The notes: generated from the sequence alone by a model not told the origin. Positions 22,536-33,994 are shown, counted from the first letter of the stretch. The stretch: DNA of 37,998 nt from Phlegmacium glaucopus (GCA_015039465.1 MU130374.1:1-37998); one strand, 5' to 3'. Translations and numbers: made by a program.

Positions 22536-23486
22536 GTGAGTTATCCTATCTCTACCCTAGTATCAGTGCCGTCTAATTGTGTAATAAAGTGCAGAGATTG
22601 TGCGTTGGGTTGCCGAAAGCAAGTGGCCCTTCCAAGTTGTCAATGATTGTGGGTTCCAGTCCTTGATGAAGACTGGCTGCCCAAGTTATCACATACCTTC
22701 TGCAGAAACTGTCTCTCATGACATGAAAAAAATCTTTGTGCAGGCCCGAAAGCGTATTGCTAAGATGCTACAGGTAAATTTATATTTCATTTTAGCAACT
22801 TCCGTTACTCACCAAGCATCCTCAGGAGTATGATGGCGCTTTGAACTTTGCAACTGATGCTTGGACATCACCGAACCACAAGGCATTCATTGTGATTACT
22901 GTCCATTTCGAACATGAAGGGGTCCTGATTTCCATGCTCCTGGATCTCATTGAGGTGGCGAGGTCCCATTCAGGCATTAATCTAGCAGAGGCTTTTGCAA
23001 AAGTCCTTGAGGAGTTCAGAATCAAAGACAAGGTGAGTTTTTGTTATATTATGGAACTTTAGTTGAAACTTACCTTGCCGTCTCAGATCCTCTCCATCAC
23101 CTGCAATAACGCATCCAACAACGATGCCATGATCAAACATCTGGCAACACTTGTCGAAAACTTCCCTGGTGCGGCTAATCAAACCCACTGTTTCACCCAT
23201 ATCCTTAACCTCGCCGCTAAAAGCATTCTCCACCAGTTTGACGCACTGAAAAAGGCAGCAGACGGCGAATTGGCAGACAATGCCACAGATGCACTGGCTG
23301 CACTCGTGCGAGAACTTGAAGACACCATAGCCCAGGTGATGATGATGAGGTGCATCAGGAAAAATGACTTGTGCCCTAGGCTGTCCTGAAATGTCCTGGG
23401 GTGCCCCAGGCAGCTCAGGGCGCTCAGGTCAAGAGGTCGCCCTGGGGTGCAAGTTACCTATGTATGAAAAATCTTAGGCTGTCCTG

Positions 23487-23597
23487 GGGCAACCTGAGGC
23501 AACCTGAGAGCGTCCTGAGGCAACCTGAGGCAACCTGAGAGCAACCTGAGGCAACCTGAGAGCAACCTGAGGCAACCTGAGAGCATCCTGAGGCAGC
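23487..23597 (+). repeat. Tandem CAACCTGAG repeats
   Basis: About ten head-to-tail units of 10-12 bp, alternating CAACCTGAGG and CAACCTGAGAG with occasional CGTCCTGAGG variants, in the left subterminal region of element b. Probable transposase-binding array. Confidence 0.7.
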
Positions 23598-23614
23598 CTT
23601 AGTCTCGTTCCCGC

Positions 23615-23707
23615 CGTTATAGGGCACGATCTCTCTGGATCCGACGGAGTTTAAAGTCGGAGGCAAAAAAACAGGAAAGTTTGATGGTAGAGATGTGCCC
23701 TATAACG
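23615..23707. repeat. Inverted repeat, about 20-bp arms
   Basis: Arms CGTTATAGGGCACGATCTCT (23615-23634) and AGAGATGTGCCCTATAACG (23689-23707) pair with a single bulge, around a loop of about 54 bases. It lies inside element b. Confidence 0.7.
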
Positions 23708-24257
23708 TCTGGTGCAGTTCGGTCAGTAAGGGTACCGATGAGTCACGTTGTGACATTTGCTAAGCATCAGTGCAATCTTCTCTCATACATAGATGGTGTC
23801 TGTCTTCCTCAAATAGATATGATGCTGCCTCCTGGGTCTCCTTTCTTCGAGAAGTATCAGCGCGATGTCAAACAAGCTGCTGAACTCCAGAACAAAATGT
23901 GTTTAAGAAGGATGTAATGCAGTCAGGAATATGCCGGAGAGCAATGTTGTTTCTAGCTTCTCCTTCTTTGAACGTGTATTTTTGACTGAGATATCAGAGG
24001 TCTTCTTCGTCATCAGTGGACAAAAATCCATTCACATCATCATTCTCTGCTTCAGAATCTTCTTTGGAGGCTTGAAGACTTGGGTCTTCTTCACTCGGAA
24101 ATGTAAGCATTTCATCAAGGAATAAATTATCAAGGAATATGGTGTCCATCACCAAGATGAACAATGGGAAAGGGGTCAAGAGATAGTGATTATTATTGAC
24201 ACAATGTGTGACTACTGTGACTGATTGAGCATCCGTACCCTTTGTGATCGAAATGCA

Positions 24258-24349
24258 CCAGATGTTAGGGAGAGAAGTGAAGCAGACATTTTGTTCAGGT
24301 TTTTTGACTCCGATTTTATTCTCCGCCGGATCTCTCCCTAACATCTGGA
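24258..24349. repeat. Perfect inverted repeat, 18-bp arms
   Basis: Arms CCAGATGTTAGGGAGAGA (24258-24275) and TCTCTCCCTAACATCTGG (24332-24349) are exact complements around a 56-base loop. It lies inside element b and its function is unknown. Confidence 0.8.
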
Positions 24350-26819
24350 GCCGAGATTAAGGCAGCCTTAGTCCCTTTGGATCTGATGCTAGAAAACATA
24401 TATAAACCAGATATTTGAGTGGTCTCACACAACAGAATAATAATAATAACGATAAAATTATATTCAATTATTCTAAACATCATATATAGTACTAGTAATA
24501 AAATAATAATAAAATAGTGATACATAAATATACTAGTATAATACTGGGGAAGTAGGAAATAAGAAAACAAAATTGTGGGTGGTTTATATATCTTTTGGAT
24601 GGCGCACAGACCATTGGTCACATGATCACAGATAAGCATGATTTCAAGCATATGGTGCTGGGTCAGGGTAGATTACATAAATTCCAAAAAAGGAAATTTT
24701 TTAAAGATGGTAGAGAATTGTTTTAGGACCCTGAATATGTTTAAATTATATTAATAGCAGCTCTCCTTATTGAGAAAACTGCAAAATACTTTTTTGGACG
24801 CGGCGGTTAAAGATTTTATAGCAAAATTCATAAATTCTAAGGGACTCCCAGGGCCTCCTGATGTGATTTGGTCCAGATGGTCAATGCACCAGGATACACT
24901 AAAGGTGTCCTGAGAAAATGGGTGACACTCAAAATTTTACCTGTGCTGCTCTAGGATGTCCTGAGGTGTCCTGGGGTGTCCTGGGGTGTCCTGGGATGTC
25001 CTGAGTAGTGATGTGATACTAACAAATTACCCAAGGCTACCTAGGGCCAAAATCATTTTTCCTGATGTGGGTGGTGATGATGACAATAATGACAGACTCG
25101 GTGACGAGCGCGACGGCATGTCTGAGGAAGAAGTGGTTGAGCTGGAACAGTCTCTTGTTCCAATTTGGTTAATGCTCACAAAGGTAAGTCAAAATTCAAG
25201 CTATCTTATTTGAAACTGCCTAATCCCATGGACAGCTTCGAGCTCTTGCAAACACTATCAAGAATTCATCCACGATTATCCTCCCTCAATGGCTTGCAAA
25301 ACTTGAAGAGCTTGGCCTCAAGGTTCGTATGATGCCTCGTGATGTCTCAACTCGCTGGAATTCAACCTTCGACATGTTGAATTTTGCTCTTGACTATCGT
25401 GTACCGATCAACGCAATTACATCCAACCAGGATCTCAACCTCCACAAGTACGAGTTGGAAGATGATGAGTGGGTAGTCGCTAAAAATCTATATGATACCT
25501 TAAAGGTATGTAACCTCTCGCAGGCTCGGCTCCCTCATCAATTAGTTTGATTATAATTGTCCTAGATCTTTAAGCACGCAACCCTCTTTTTTCATGCCAC
25601 ACCCCAAGCATCAGCACAGTGATACCTGCCATGGACTACATCAACACCCACCTCGCAACGGCAACTCAAAATGCCAGCTATTCTATTTCAATTCACGCTG
25701 CGCTCGCAATCGGAAAGCAAACCCTCAACCGATATTACAACAAGACAGATCACTCTGAGGTATACCGAATTGCAATGGGTACGTGTTATCTTACTTATTT
25801 ATAACTTTTGATGACAATTTCATATAGTTCTTCACCCTCATCACAAGCTCCGTTACTTCAAGACTGCTGGGTGGGAGGATGAATGGATCGAAATGGCACA
25901 CAACATTGTTCGCGAGGAATTTGACAGAACATATGCATTTATGGATCTTGATGATGAAATAATTTCAATGAACAAGGTACAAAAACAATTCCAATTTTGT
26001 TGATCATCATAGACTTACTGTTCCTCAACATTACCAGCCCTCATTTTCTACAAATATATTTGATGATTTACCCACACTTTCAGCCCCAGCACCTTCAGAG
26101 CTCCGTGACGAGCTTGATCAATATCTCAGCACCAATCCTGAGCAAGTAACAGATGTCTGCCAATGGTGGTATGAAAGGAGGGTGGTGTATCCCTGTCTTC
26201 ACCGTATGGCCCTCAATTACCTTACGATTCCAGGTATGTACTTTAAACAAATTTCAAGTCAATGATTATATTACTGATCTTCATTCTTCCTTGTATCAAA
26301 ACTAGCTACCTCCGTTGATGTTGAATGGGTTTTCAGTCAAGGCCGTATTGTTCTCTCACATCTTCGCAGCCGGCTCTCAGTTCAATCTACACAGGCCTCA
26401 TCAGGAAAAACCCCATTTGCTGATCTATGGTTATAAGCTAGAATACGGCAGAGTATGTGAAAAATCTGCTGATATAAGTTGCAACTAAGTCAGGTAAGTC
26501 AAATCAGCCCAATAAGGTAGATGTCCAAAAAATTGGCGCTGATTCTTCACTGATCGCGACTTATTCACGCCAATCAGTTGTCTATCTGCTCAGAGTAAGT
26601 GACCAATTTGAGAGAATAAATCTTAAATTTCACTCAGGATTCCATCGAGAATGCGCCAAAAGAGCCATATCCATATTATGATACAATAAATACTAGTCTA
26701 ACCCGTCCAGATCCAATACTGCCAGTGCACTACCTTTAATAAGAGCTCCGGTATCTGGGTTGTCACCATCGCTAGCGATATAAATTAATGAGAATAATGA
26801 GAGAGTAACAAGTAAATAC

Positions 26820-29249
26820 TTATGTGACTTTCAAATAGAGTTCCACCATGAATTTGTGGTATGTGTTGATTTTCTTCTTCAACTTCGTCAGAGTCTCCAT
26901 GTGCCAATCATATACCTTTTTGAAATTATCACCTTCGAATTTCTTGGCCTTGGCTTTCTGGCTGTCGGAGCTCATCTTTCCCTTCTTGCCCTCACACCAT
27001 TCATAGAGCGCCGCAAAGAACTTGTATCATCCCATCGGTAATAATCCAAACAAGAAGGAAAAGGCGAACTTACTGCCATGGCACCAAGGGCAATGATGGG
27101 AATTATTAGCTCGGGTTCTTTGTGATCCGGATGCAATGACACATAATACTGCTTGAATTTGTATCCAAAGCCTGTTGGACCATTGAAGAAAGCCATCTTG
27201 ATGAGCTTGACAAGACCTGGGTTGAGGTAGATCTGGATGTCAGTTAGGGAATTTTTAACCATCCAGACAGGCTTGAAGAGAAGAGTCAAATCATATATCG
27301 AAAAGAAAAAGAAAGGGCATACCTTGCTGTCTTTATCCACAGCCCAGTGCCCAGGATACACATACACATCATTCTCGATCAATGCACGGACACGTTGCGA
27401 ACATCCCTCACCAATGCCGAGCTGGAAAACTGCAATCTGGTCCAAGGCTACACTTCGTATCTGTCCATGGTGATGCAATAGACGATCAATGACCTACATG
27501 AATCATTCCATTGAAACATCCAATCAAGAGATAACTGGCGAATGACACACCCATTTACCAATGCACCTGACAAATTTTTTGTCGTTTGAAAGTTGGGTGT
27601 TCAATGCCTTGTACTGGGCATCTTGCTTTCCCTCGTCGTCATCAATATTCTTGGCATGCAGAACATTGACTGCTTCTAATAAGACTTGTCATTTGTAGTG
27701 TGTACCTTTATGGAGTTCCGGCCATGCGTGTTGCATAACAAGAGTCTTCTTGACGATGTGAATTGCCTCACGACAGACTGCACGAATGAGGTCCGTTTGC
27801 TGGGTAAGGGCGCCAGTCCTCAGTTGAAGGGCCTTGGGCCAACTGTCTTTGGGTGCGGTTTGGTTGTTGTCATCACTTTCAATTGTGAAAGCACCCATTC
27901 GTGATTTCGATTTCTGAACCCTCGAGTGTGCAACTTGCATAGTAGGGCGCTACAAACAAATGGTCAGTGGTGGCAGCATGCTGAAACAGGAACAAAAAAG
28001 GATAGCTACCTCAGCATTCAATGCAGCATCCCGCTTGCTGGGGCGCTGAGGGAAAAGAATGAGTAGAACATTGATAAAATATGTAGAGTGCTTACCTGGC
28101 CAGATTTCGACACATTGGAACCACGAGAAGACACGGAAACATGCCTAGGGAAGTTGCTATCATCATCAACCTCCTCTTCACCTGAATTGCCTGGATCATC
28201 AAACATCCCTTCTGACTCTGATGTTGGAGGTTGTGAGGCTTCTGAGCTGGAGTCTCCCCGGCTGCGATGGGATCTGGAACTGGCAATTTTGACACCATTG
28301 TCATTGTCGAACAGCAAGGCTGGATCTGCGGCATCCTGGGGCATCTGGAACATGACATATCAGATCAAAAACAAATTGAACAAGAGACACAATACCTTGT
28401 CATCAAACATTTGTCTCGCCTCTTGATCAGTTATCTCCGCAACATAAAAATCTTCATCATCGTCATCACCTCCATCGTCACTACTGGGATTCAACTTCTC
28501 TGGATCATGACTATCTCCGTCGTCCAATTCGGAGAGGGATGGTGAGTCATCATCAACCTCAATTGAGCGTGTTTTTGTGACCTCCGCCGATTTTCCTTTC
28601 GTCGGAGGTTTCAAACCTATTGCATGGAAATTGTAATGTCACTGGCACCCAACGTTGGGAATACAGATACTACACACCTTTGTGGACATGGACATCAGAG
28701 TCACGGTTAGAGCCTTTGATCATTATCAGTGAGTTCAACAATCAACAATCAACATTAGTAAGCGACATCTGACCCACCTTCCTGAACACTTCTAAGTTCC
28801 TCGTTCTCAGACATTCTCTCCTTGCTCTCACCTCCACCCGGCCTTCCTTTCTGCAGTCTCTTTCAAGACTGCTTGCCTGTTGAACGGTGCGATCAATCAT
28901 CAGGTCATCAGTAGTGACATATGTACCTTCATCAGCCTTGTTTTGCTGACCCGGTGAGCGAGGCCTCTTCCTTCTTTCCGCTTCATACCATGCTGACGCA
29001 CACCATTTAACAATCTCACATATTCTTGGAGCACAGATCACTTACTCACATTCTTCAAGGCTGTTGTCTTTGCCTTCCTTGGTCCGAGTCCTATAGGTGA
29101 GAATCAGTATCTTATCATCATGAACAACTGTGGCTAATCTTACCTTCCCCATCCACAATCAGGCGATGATCCTCCTCTTGCTTGCGGAGGCATGCATTGT
29201 TTTGTTCGCGCCTTCGCACCTCCTTATCAATAAGGATATGATCCCCCAT
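26820..29249 (-). CDS. Plavaka-2 companion protein (DUF6532-like)
   Basis: ATG at 29249 (GDHILIDKEVRRREQNN). Well-supported exons are 28396-28616, 28096-28344, 28010-28045, 27706-27949, 27551-27675, 27323-27493, 27074-27232 and 26820-27020, all GT-AG and phase-consistent. Four smaller upstream exons between 28620 and 29249 are less certain. The N-terminus is charged; the middle is acidic and Ser-rich (DDGGDDDDEDFYVAEI). The C-terminal domain has AREAIH-type helices, VIDRLLHHHGQIRSVALDQI, VYPGHWAVDKDSK, IQIYLNPGLVKLIKMAFFNG, ELIIPIIALGAMA and FFAALYEWCEGKKGKMSS. This is the pattern I recall for DUF6532. The last exon may continue in a further exon ending VLDLDGLD near 26690, but no standard splice donor fits. 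No internal stop was seen. Its function is unknown; it is paired with the transposase as in Plavaka-1 and -3. Confidence 0.7.
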
Positions 29250-29473
29250 CAGCTACTAGGTTAGTATTCGAGCGCAGGACATAGCAATCGAGGACTTAGT
29301 AAGGGAGCAATGATGGTGGGAGGTTGATGGTTGATGCCAGGTGTTTTATTGATCACACCACTGCCTCTTTATTTGTTGGTACTGTGAAGTTATGCAATAC
29401 CATCTTTTGCTTCCGCGACTTACTGCTTTGAGATCCCAGCTTTGCATTTTAATTCCCTCATTCCTTAACCACG
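29250..29473. promoter_or_regulatory. 224-bp divergent promoter of Plavaka-2
   Basis: Lies between the companion ATG (29249, minus) and the transposase ATG (29474, plus). AT-rich, with no clear TATA box. Position is the only evidence. Confidence 0.5.
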
Positions 29474-32400
29474 ATGCCCTCAGAAACGACGACCTGTCCA
29501 GGCTGCGACAACCACTTTACACTCCGAGGTTACCAATCTCATTTGGCCCTCTCGTGAGATCTGCTTTGCCGTGCTGTTTTCGACAAACTCAAGAAAGCAA
29601 ACAACGCATACGAACTTCTCATGAGTGCTGAAGAAAAGTCCAGTGCAGCCTCAGACACAGAGGCTGTTCTGTTTCAAGGTGATGCTTTTGGAACTGCTGA
29701 AGACTATGCGTCAGACACATTTGGCCAAACTGTTGACGATAAAGATGTTGATATGGCTAATCCCGACTCGGACAATCCACCAACTCTGATGGAGGTGTCG
29801 GATGATGAAGATGAGGATGAAGTTGAAGATGATGATGAAGAAATGATGAATATGGTCGCGGAATTGGAGAAAAGCTGGGAACCGCCACAAGATGGAGCTC
29901 CTCGTCAAGAAGTGGAGGACAATCAGCAGAACACCAGCAATTGCGAACTTCAGGAGGAAGAAAACAACGATGACGAAGGCTACACACAACGCGGTGCCGA
30001 TCGATTTATTATTGGAGATGGATATGGCGTCAAGCCTGCTGTAAGGATCCGGTACAATGACAAGCATCCAAGTGCACGGGCTGGCCAACCTTTAACGCAT
30101 GAGGAGTCCAGGGACTTGGGATATGGTGCTCCTCTCGGTGGTGGAGATAATCCTTGGGTGCCATTCAATTCAAAGAAGGACTGGGAAATTGCGAGATGGG
30201 CCAAGCTTTGAGGAGTTGGGACAACAGCATTTTCCGATCTTCTGGCAATCGATGGCATGCATTTATCATTTTTTCCCTATATTACAACACTCACACATGT
30301 CTATTTAACAGGTTCGTGAGGCCCTCAACCTGTCGTACAAGAACTCAAATGAACTCAACCAACTCATCGATACTCAGTTACCTGGACGGCCACAATTCAA
30401 ACGTTGGGAGGTCGTACAGAGTGGTGAAGTCTTGGAGTTCTACACATGCAATATCATCGAGTGTCTTCGCGCTCTGTGGGGTGACCCTGATTTCGAGGGT
30501 GACCTTATTCTTAAGCCTGAACGACTTTATGCAGATCAAGACATGACGATCCGGATTTACCATGAAATGAACACGGGAAAGTGGTGGTGGGATACCCAGG
30601 TAATAATCTCATTGACCTTCTTTCACTCTTCGTGCTCATGAAATGTCTTTAGAAGAAGGTCCAGGCTACAACTCGAAACAAAAACATCACAATTGTACCA
30701 ATTATCATTTCATCTGATAAAACTCAGCTCACACAATTCCATGGAAAGCTGGTGTACCCCGTCTATCTCACCATCGGTAACATACCAAAGCATATCCACC
30801 AAAAACCCTCTCAACAAGCCCAAGTATTGCTTGCTTATCTCCCAACGTCAAAACTGGATCATATCAAAAATAAGGCCTCCCATCGCCGCTGCATGTCCAA
30901 CCTTTTCTACCATTGCATGCAGGTCATTGTAAAGCCACTAGAGAACACTGGACGTAATGGAATCCTTCTCGTCAGTGGAGACGGTGCCGTGAGGAGATGT
31001 TTCCCTATTCTTGCTGCCTATGTGGGCAATTATCCAGAGCAAGTCCTAGTCTCACTGGTGAAGACCGGTAATTGTCCTATTTGTCCTGGACCACACGATA
31101 ACATTGATGACTGGGAAAGTAATCTCAAGCCTCGCAACACCCAAAAAATCATTGATGCTCTCAACGCCATTGATAAAGGAGCTGCCGAATTCACCAAGGC
31201 ATGCGCTAATGCAGGAATCAAACCTGTTCAGTGTGTTTTTTGGAAAGATCTTCCTTTTGTCAACATCTACCGCTCTATCACACCTGATATCCTCCACCAG
31301 TTGTATCAAGGTCTTCTCAAACACCTCATTGCGTGGATTCGGGCTGCGTGTGGAGATGCAGAGATTGATGCTCGGTGCCGTCATTTCCCCCCTAATCACC
31401 ACATCCAGCTATTTATGAAGGGTATTTCTCATCTGTCTCGTGTTACTGGCACAGAACACGATCAAATCTCAAGGTTCCTTTTAGCACTGGTTGCTGACAT
31501 TCAACTTCCCAATGGCCATTCCAATGCACAATTGGTTCGTACAGTCCGTGCAGTCCTTGATTTCATCTATCTAGCCAGATATCCAATCCATACTTCTGAA
31601 ACGCTGGCTCAAATGAACAATGCACTTCACATGTTCCATTTAAACCGTGATATTTTTGTTTCTCTTGGTATCTGCAGTCATTTCAAAATTCCCAAGCTTC
31701 ACAATGCCGGTCATTACTATGAATTTATTCTACTCTATGGCTCGGCAGACAATTTCAATACAGAATTTACTGAGCGACTTCACATTGATCTTGCGAAGGA
31801 TGCTTATTCTTCGACAAACTTCAAGGATGAGTTCCCACAAATGACGCTCTGGCTTGACTGGAAGGAACACATGATGCAACACGAGAAGTACCTTTGCCGG
31901 CGCCTAGACACATCCTTCAACACACCACTCCATGTTCAGAAACCCATTCCCTCTCTAATTCCCAAGCGCCAACTGCAGATGACAAAGCACCCAACTCATC
32001 GAGGCATACCTATTGAGGTTGTTTGTACCAAGTACGGCGCTACCCAATTTATTCCCGCTCTATCATGGTTTATTACTCAGTATCAGCATCCAGAGTACTC
32101 AAAAGCTCAAGTTGAAATCGCCTCCAAATCAATTCACATTCCTTTCTCCAAGGTTTCAGTCTTTCACCGTCTAAAATTTGTCAGCTATGACGTATACAGC
32201 CTGAATCCTCTGGATGAACTTGTGGTTGACTCAATACATGTTGATCCGGTACATTTTGACAAGTATAGGAATGTCGTTCCTGGCCGATTTGATACTGCTA
32301 TCATTCAGGTTGAGGACGGTGACCCCCATGGTAACTCTGGTTTGAAAGGTATGTTTCTCACTGACTCGGTGATGTACCTGCAGTGTGATCAGACTGCAAG

Positions 32401-33638
32401 TAGTAACGTAGTTCGGAGGGGTTAATGTAGATTTCCTCGATAGAATTAAAGAGAAGTTCGTGGTATTGAAATACGCAAAACAAGTAGACCGTGAAGATAG
32501 CGAAGTTCGCGAACGATAACGCAGTACGCAAAGTAGCTTAAAGGATGAGACTATTTAACTTAGAACGTTGCTGCAAAGTTTATGGGATCAAAACTCTGGC
32601 CGTCTCTTGTTCACCTTGCCTCCTACCTGCTACAGGTACTTAATACAAGAGTAACAAGCTAGCCAGGTGCGGATATGCGAAACAGTAATGTAAAAATTGA
32701 GCTAATGCGAAGTCACATGGGCCCAGTAGTTTGGTAACAAAGAAATAGGAGATAGAATAATAATAGAAGTGATGAGTAAGGAGGTCAGTTGAATGACCTC
32801 CTGTTTCGAAGGAGGTGATAAAATAATAATATATATAGAAAGTTAAAAGAAAGTAAGTTGAAAACAACACGGACCATGATCAAACCAGTGAAAGGGATGT
32901 GTATGCGAGCCGTGAAAGACCGCGAGATTAAAGAGAAGCTGTGCGAAGGTGTGGTTGCGAAGGAAAGAAATGACTAAGTCCAGTATTGATAGAGAGAGTT
33001 GAAGATATGTCGAAGTATGAAATGCGAAGAGGAATGAGGGTGCGTTTGATAGTCACGAAGGTTGTAGAAGTGATGTGTGAAGGTTATGCGAGGATTATAG
33101 TATGTTGTGCGAGATGTGAAGGATGTGCGAGAATTGCGAATGAGAGTGCGAGTGAAGTTGGTACCCACGAGGTATCCACGTATACTGCGAAGTTGTTAAA
33201 TCGCAAAAATAACCAGTTTACAAACCTAGAGGCTATATGGATCCTATCATCGGACATGTTCTGTCCTTTGACTTAAACCCCAACTAAATATTAATATCAG
33301 GTCTATGTATTGGACAAGTCCGATGCATTTTTTCGTTACCACCTCACGCTCTTGACCTTTGGTTTCCGGCCGGTACTTTCTCGCATAAACACTTGGCTTA
33401 TGTTGAGTGGTTTACCCCATTTTCTCGAGCTCAGAAGGATCAAAATTCCAACTTATTCAAGGTTTTGCGCTTGATGGCTTGGGGAGAGCGCCGTGTAAGC
33501 ATCATTCCTGTTTCACTCATTCTCTCAAGCATCCACCTCTTCCCAAAATTTGGTCCACAAGCACCTGTGTCATGGTCATCGAGCAACGTCCTTGAAAGTG
33601 CTGTATCTTTTTATGTAAACTCATTCTCGGATAGATTT
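29474..33638 (+). pseudogene. Plavaka-2 transposase, two stops, interrupted intron, truncated end
   Basis: Exons 29474-30256, 30312-30599, 30653-32348 and 33301-33638 keep phase. The N-terminus has a C-x2-C-x11-H-x8-C finger (C8, C11, H23, C32). Codon 28, inside the finger, is TGA (29555-29557). A second TGA is at 30209-30211 after WEIARWAKL. The core is a typical Plavaka transposase: ISSDKTQLTQFHGKLVYPVY, LVSGDGAVRRCFPILAAYVG, NYPEQVLVSLVKTGNCPICP, ITPDILHQLYQGLLKHLIAW, FNTEFTERLHIDLAKDAY and, in the last exon, FSLPPHALDLWFPAGTFSHK and SSNVLESAVSFYVNSFSDRF. The first intron lacks the GT of its donor. The last intron holds repeat C. The final exon is cut by Plavaka-3 at 33639, close to its natural end. 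Inactive as it stands. Confidence 0.87.
32370..33249. repeat. 880-bp dispersed repeat, copy C (880 bp), inside an intron
   Basis: Same ends (TGATG...CTATCA) and orientation as copies A and B. Flanked by the perfect 4-bp duplication TCGG (32366-32369, 33250-33253). It lies within the last intron of the Plavaka-2 transposase (32349-33300); without it the intron would be 68 bp. Confidence 0.85.
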
Positions 33639-33994
33639 CATCAGGGAAAACTGGAATTGAAGATTTTCACCAATATTCGAAAATATCTGAACTATTTCAA
33701 GAATTTCTCGAAATTGTGGAGATTTGAACAATGTTTCTAATATCTAAGTCCCCTTGAAAATTTTCAAGATTTTCAGAAACCTTCGGTATATTTTCAAAAA
33801 TGGGTGTCAAGATTTCATCAAAGCTGCAGGACATTTCTCAAGTTTGTCTTGTAAATTCACGAAATATGGTTAGGATTTCTCAGGATTTCTTTGTTAAATT
33901 TGTGAAAAAGCTTGTAGATTTTGGAGAAAACTATATGGTAAATAAGGGAATCATATAGCACTACTAGTAGCTGGTATCGTTTGCCACATCATTA

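Larger units (their letters stand above)
23353..25067. mobile_element. Non-autonomous Plavaka-like element, 1.7 kb (element b)
   Basis: The ends CATCAGGAAAAATGACTT and ...AATCATTTTTCCTGATG form a terminal inverted repeat extending about 28 bp (to GCCCTAGG) with few mismatches. TG flanks both sides (23351-23352, 25068-25069). It splits the hAT frame in an acidic linker. Left subterminal tandem repeats are built on CAACCTGAG (about 23487-23597); right ones on GGGTGTCCTG (about 24953-25004). The interior carries two large hairpins and a few short open frames without recognisable product. It is inferred to be mobilised by a Plavaka transposase because its termini match Plavaka-2 and Plavaka-3. 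Confidence 0.7.
20405..26398 (+). pseudogene. hAT-family transposase, broken by four insertions
   Basis: Exons include 20405-20566, about 20613-20824 joined to 21413-21527, 21582-21960, 22590-22773, 22826-23032, 23087-23335, 25068-25183, 25236-25505 and 25566 onward. The product shows an acidic N-terminus, then a BED-like zinc-binding region (FECAAAHCLGKGNGRMVHRY, NLCKHAKICW). The RNase H-fold core has NFATDAWTSPNHKAF, LSITCNNASNNDAMI and QTHCFTHILNLAAKS. DVSTRWNSTFDML follows, and last the hAT dimerisation domain (WWYERRVVYPCLHRMALNYL, SVDVEWVFSQGRIVLSHLRS). These are hallmarks of fungal hAT elements. Two solo LTRs, a 1.7-kb DNA element and Plavaka-2 sit inside it; the last cuts the protein just after SVQSTQA. 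A 2-base insertion near 25600 shifts the frame between LFF and TVIPAMDYI. Inactive. Confidence 0.85.
26399..33638. mobile_element. Plavaka-2 element (visible part)
   Basis: Begins CATCAGGAAAAACCCC at 26399, immediately after the hAT codons for SVQSTQA. A GCTGAT/ATCAGC-rich subterminal region covers about 26400-26600. It contains a companion gene (minus) and a divergent transposase gene (plus). Plavaka-3 is inserted at 33639, so the right end lies outside the window. Confidence 0.7.

Noticed and set aside
23487..23597. CRISPR-like array
   Set aside because: Units are 10-12 bp head-to-tail with no spacers, in a eukaryotic transposon; they are subterminal tandem repeats.
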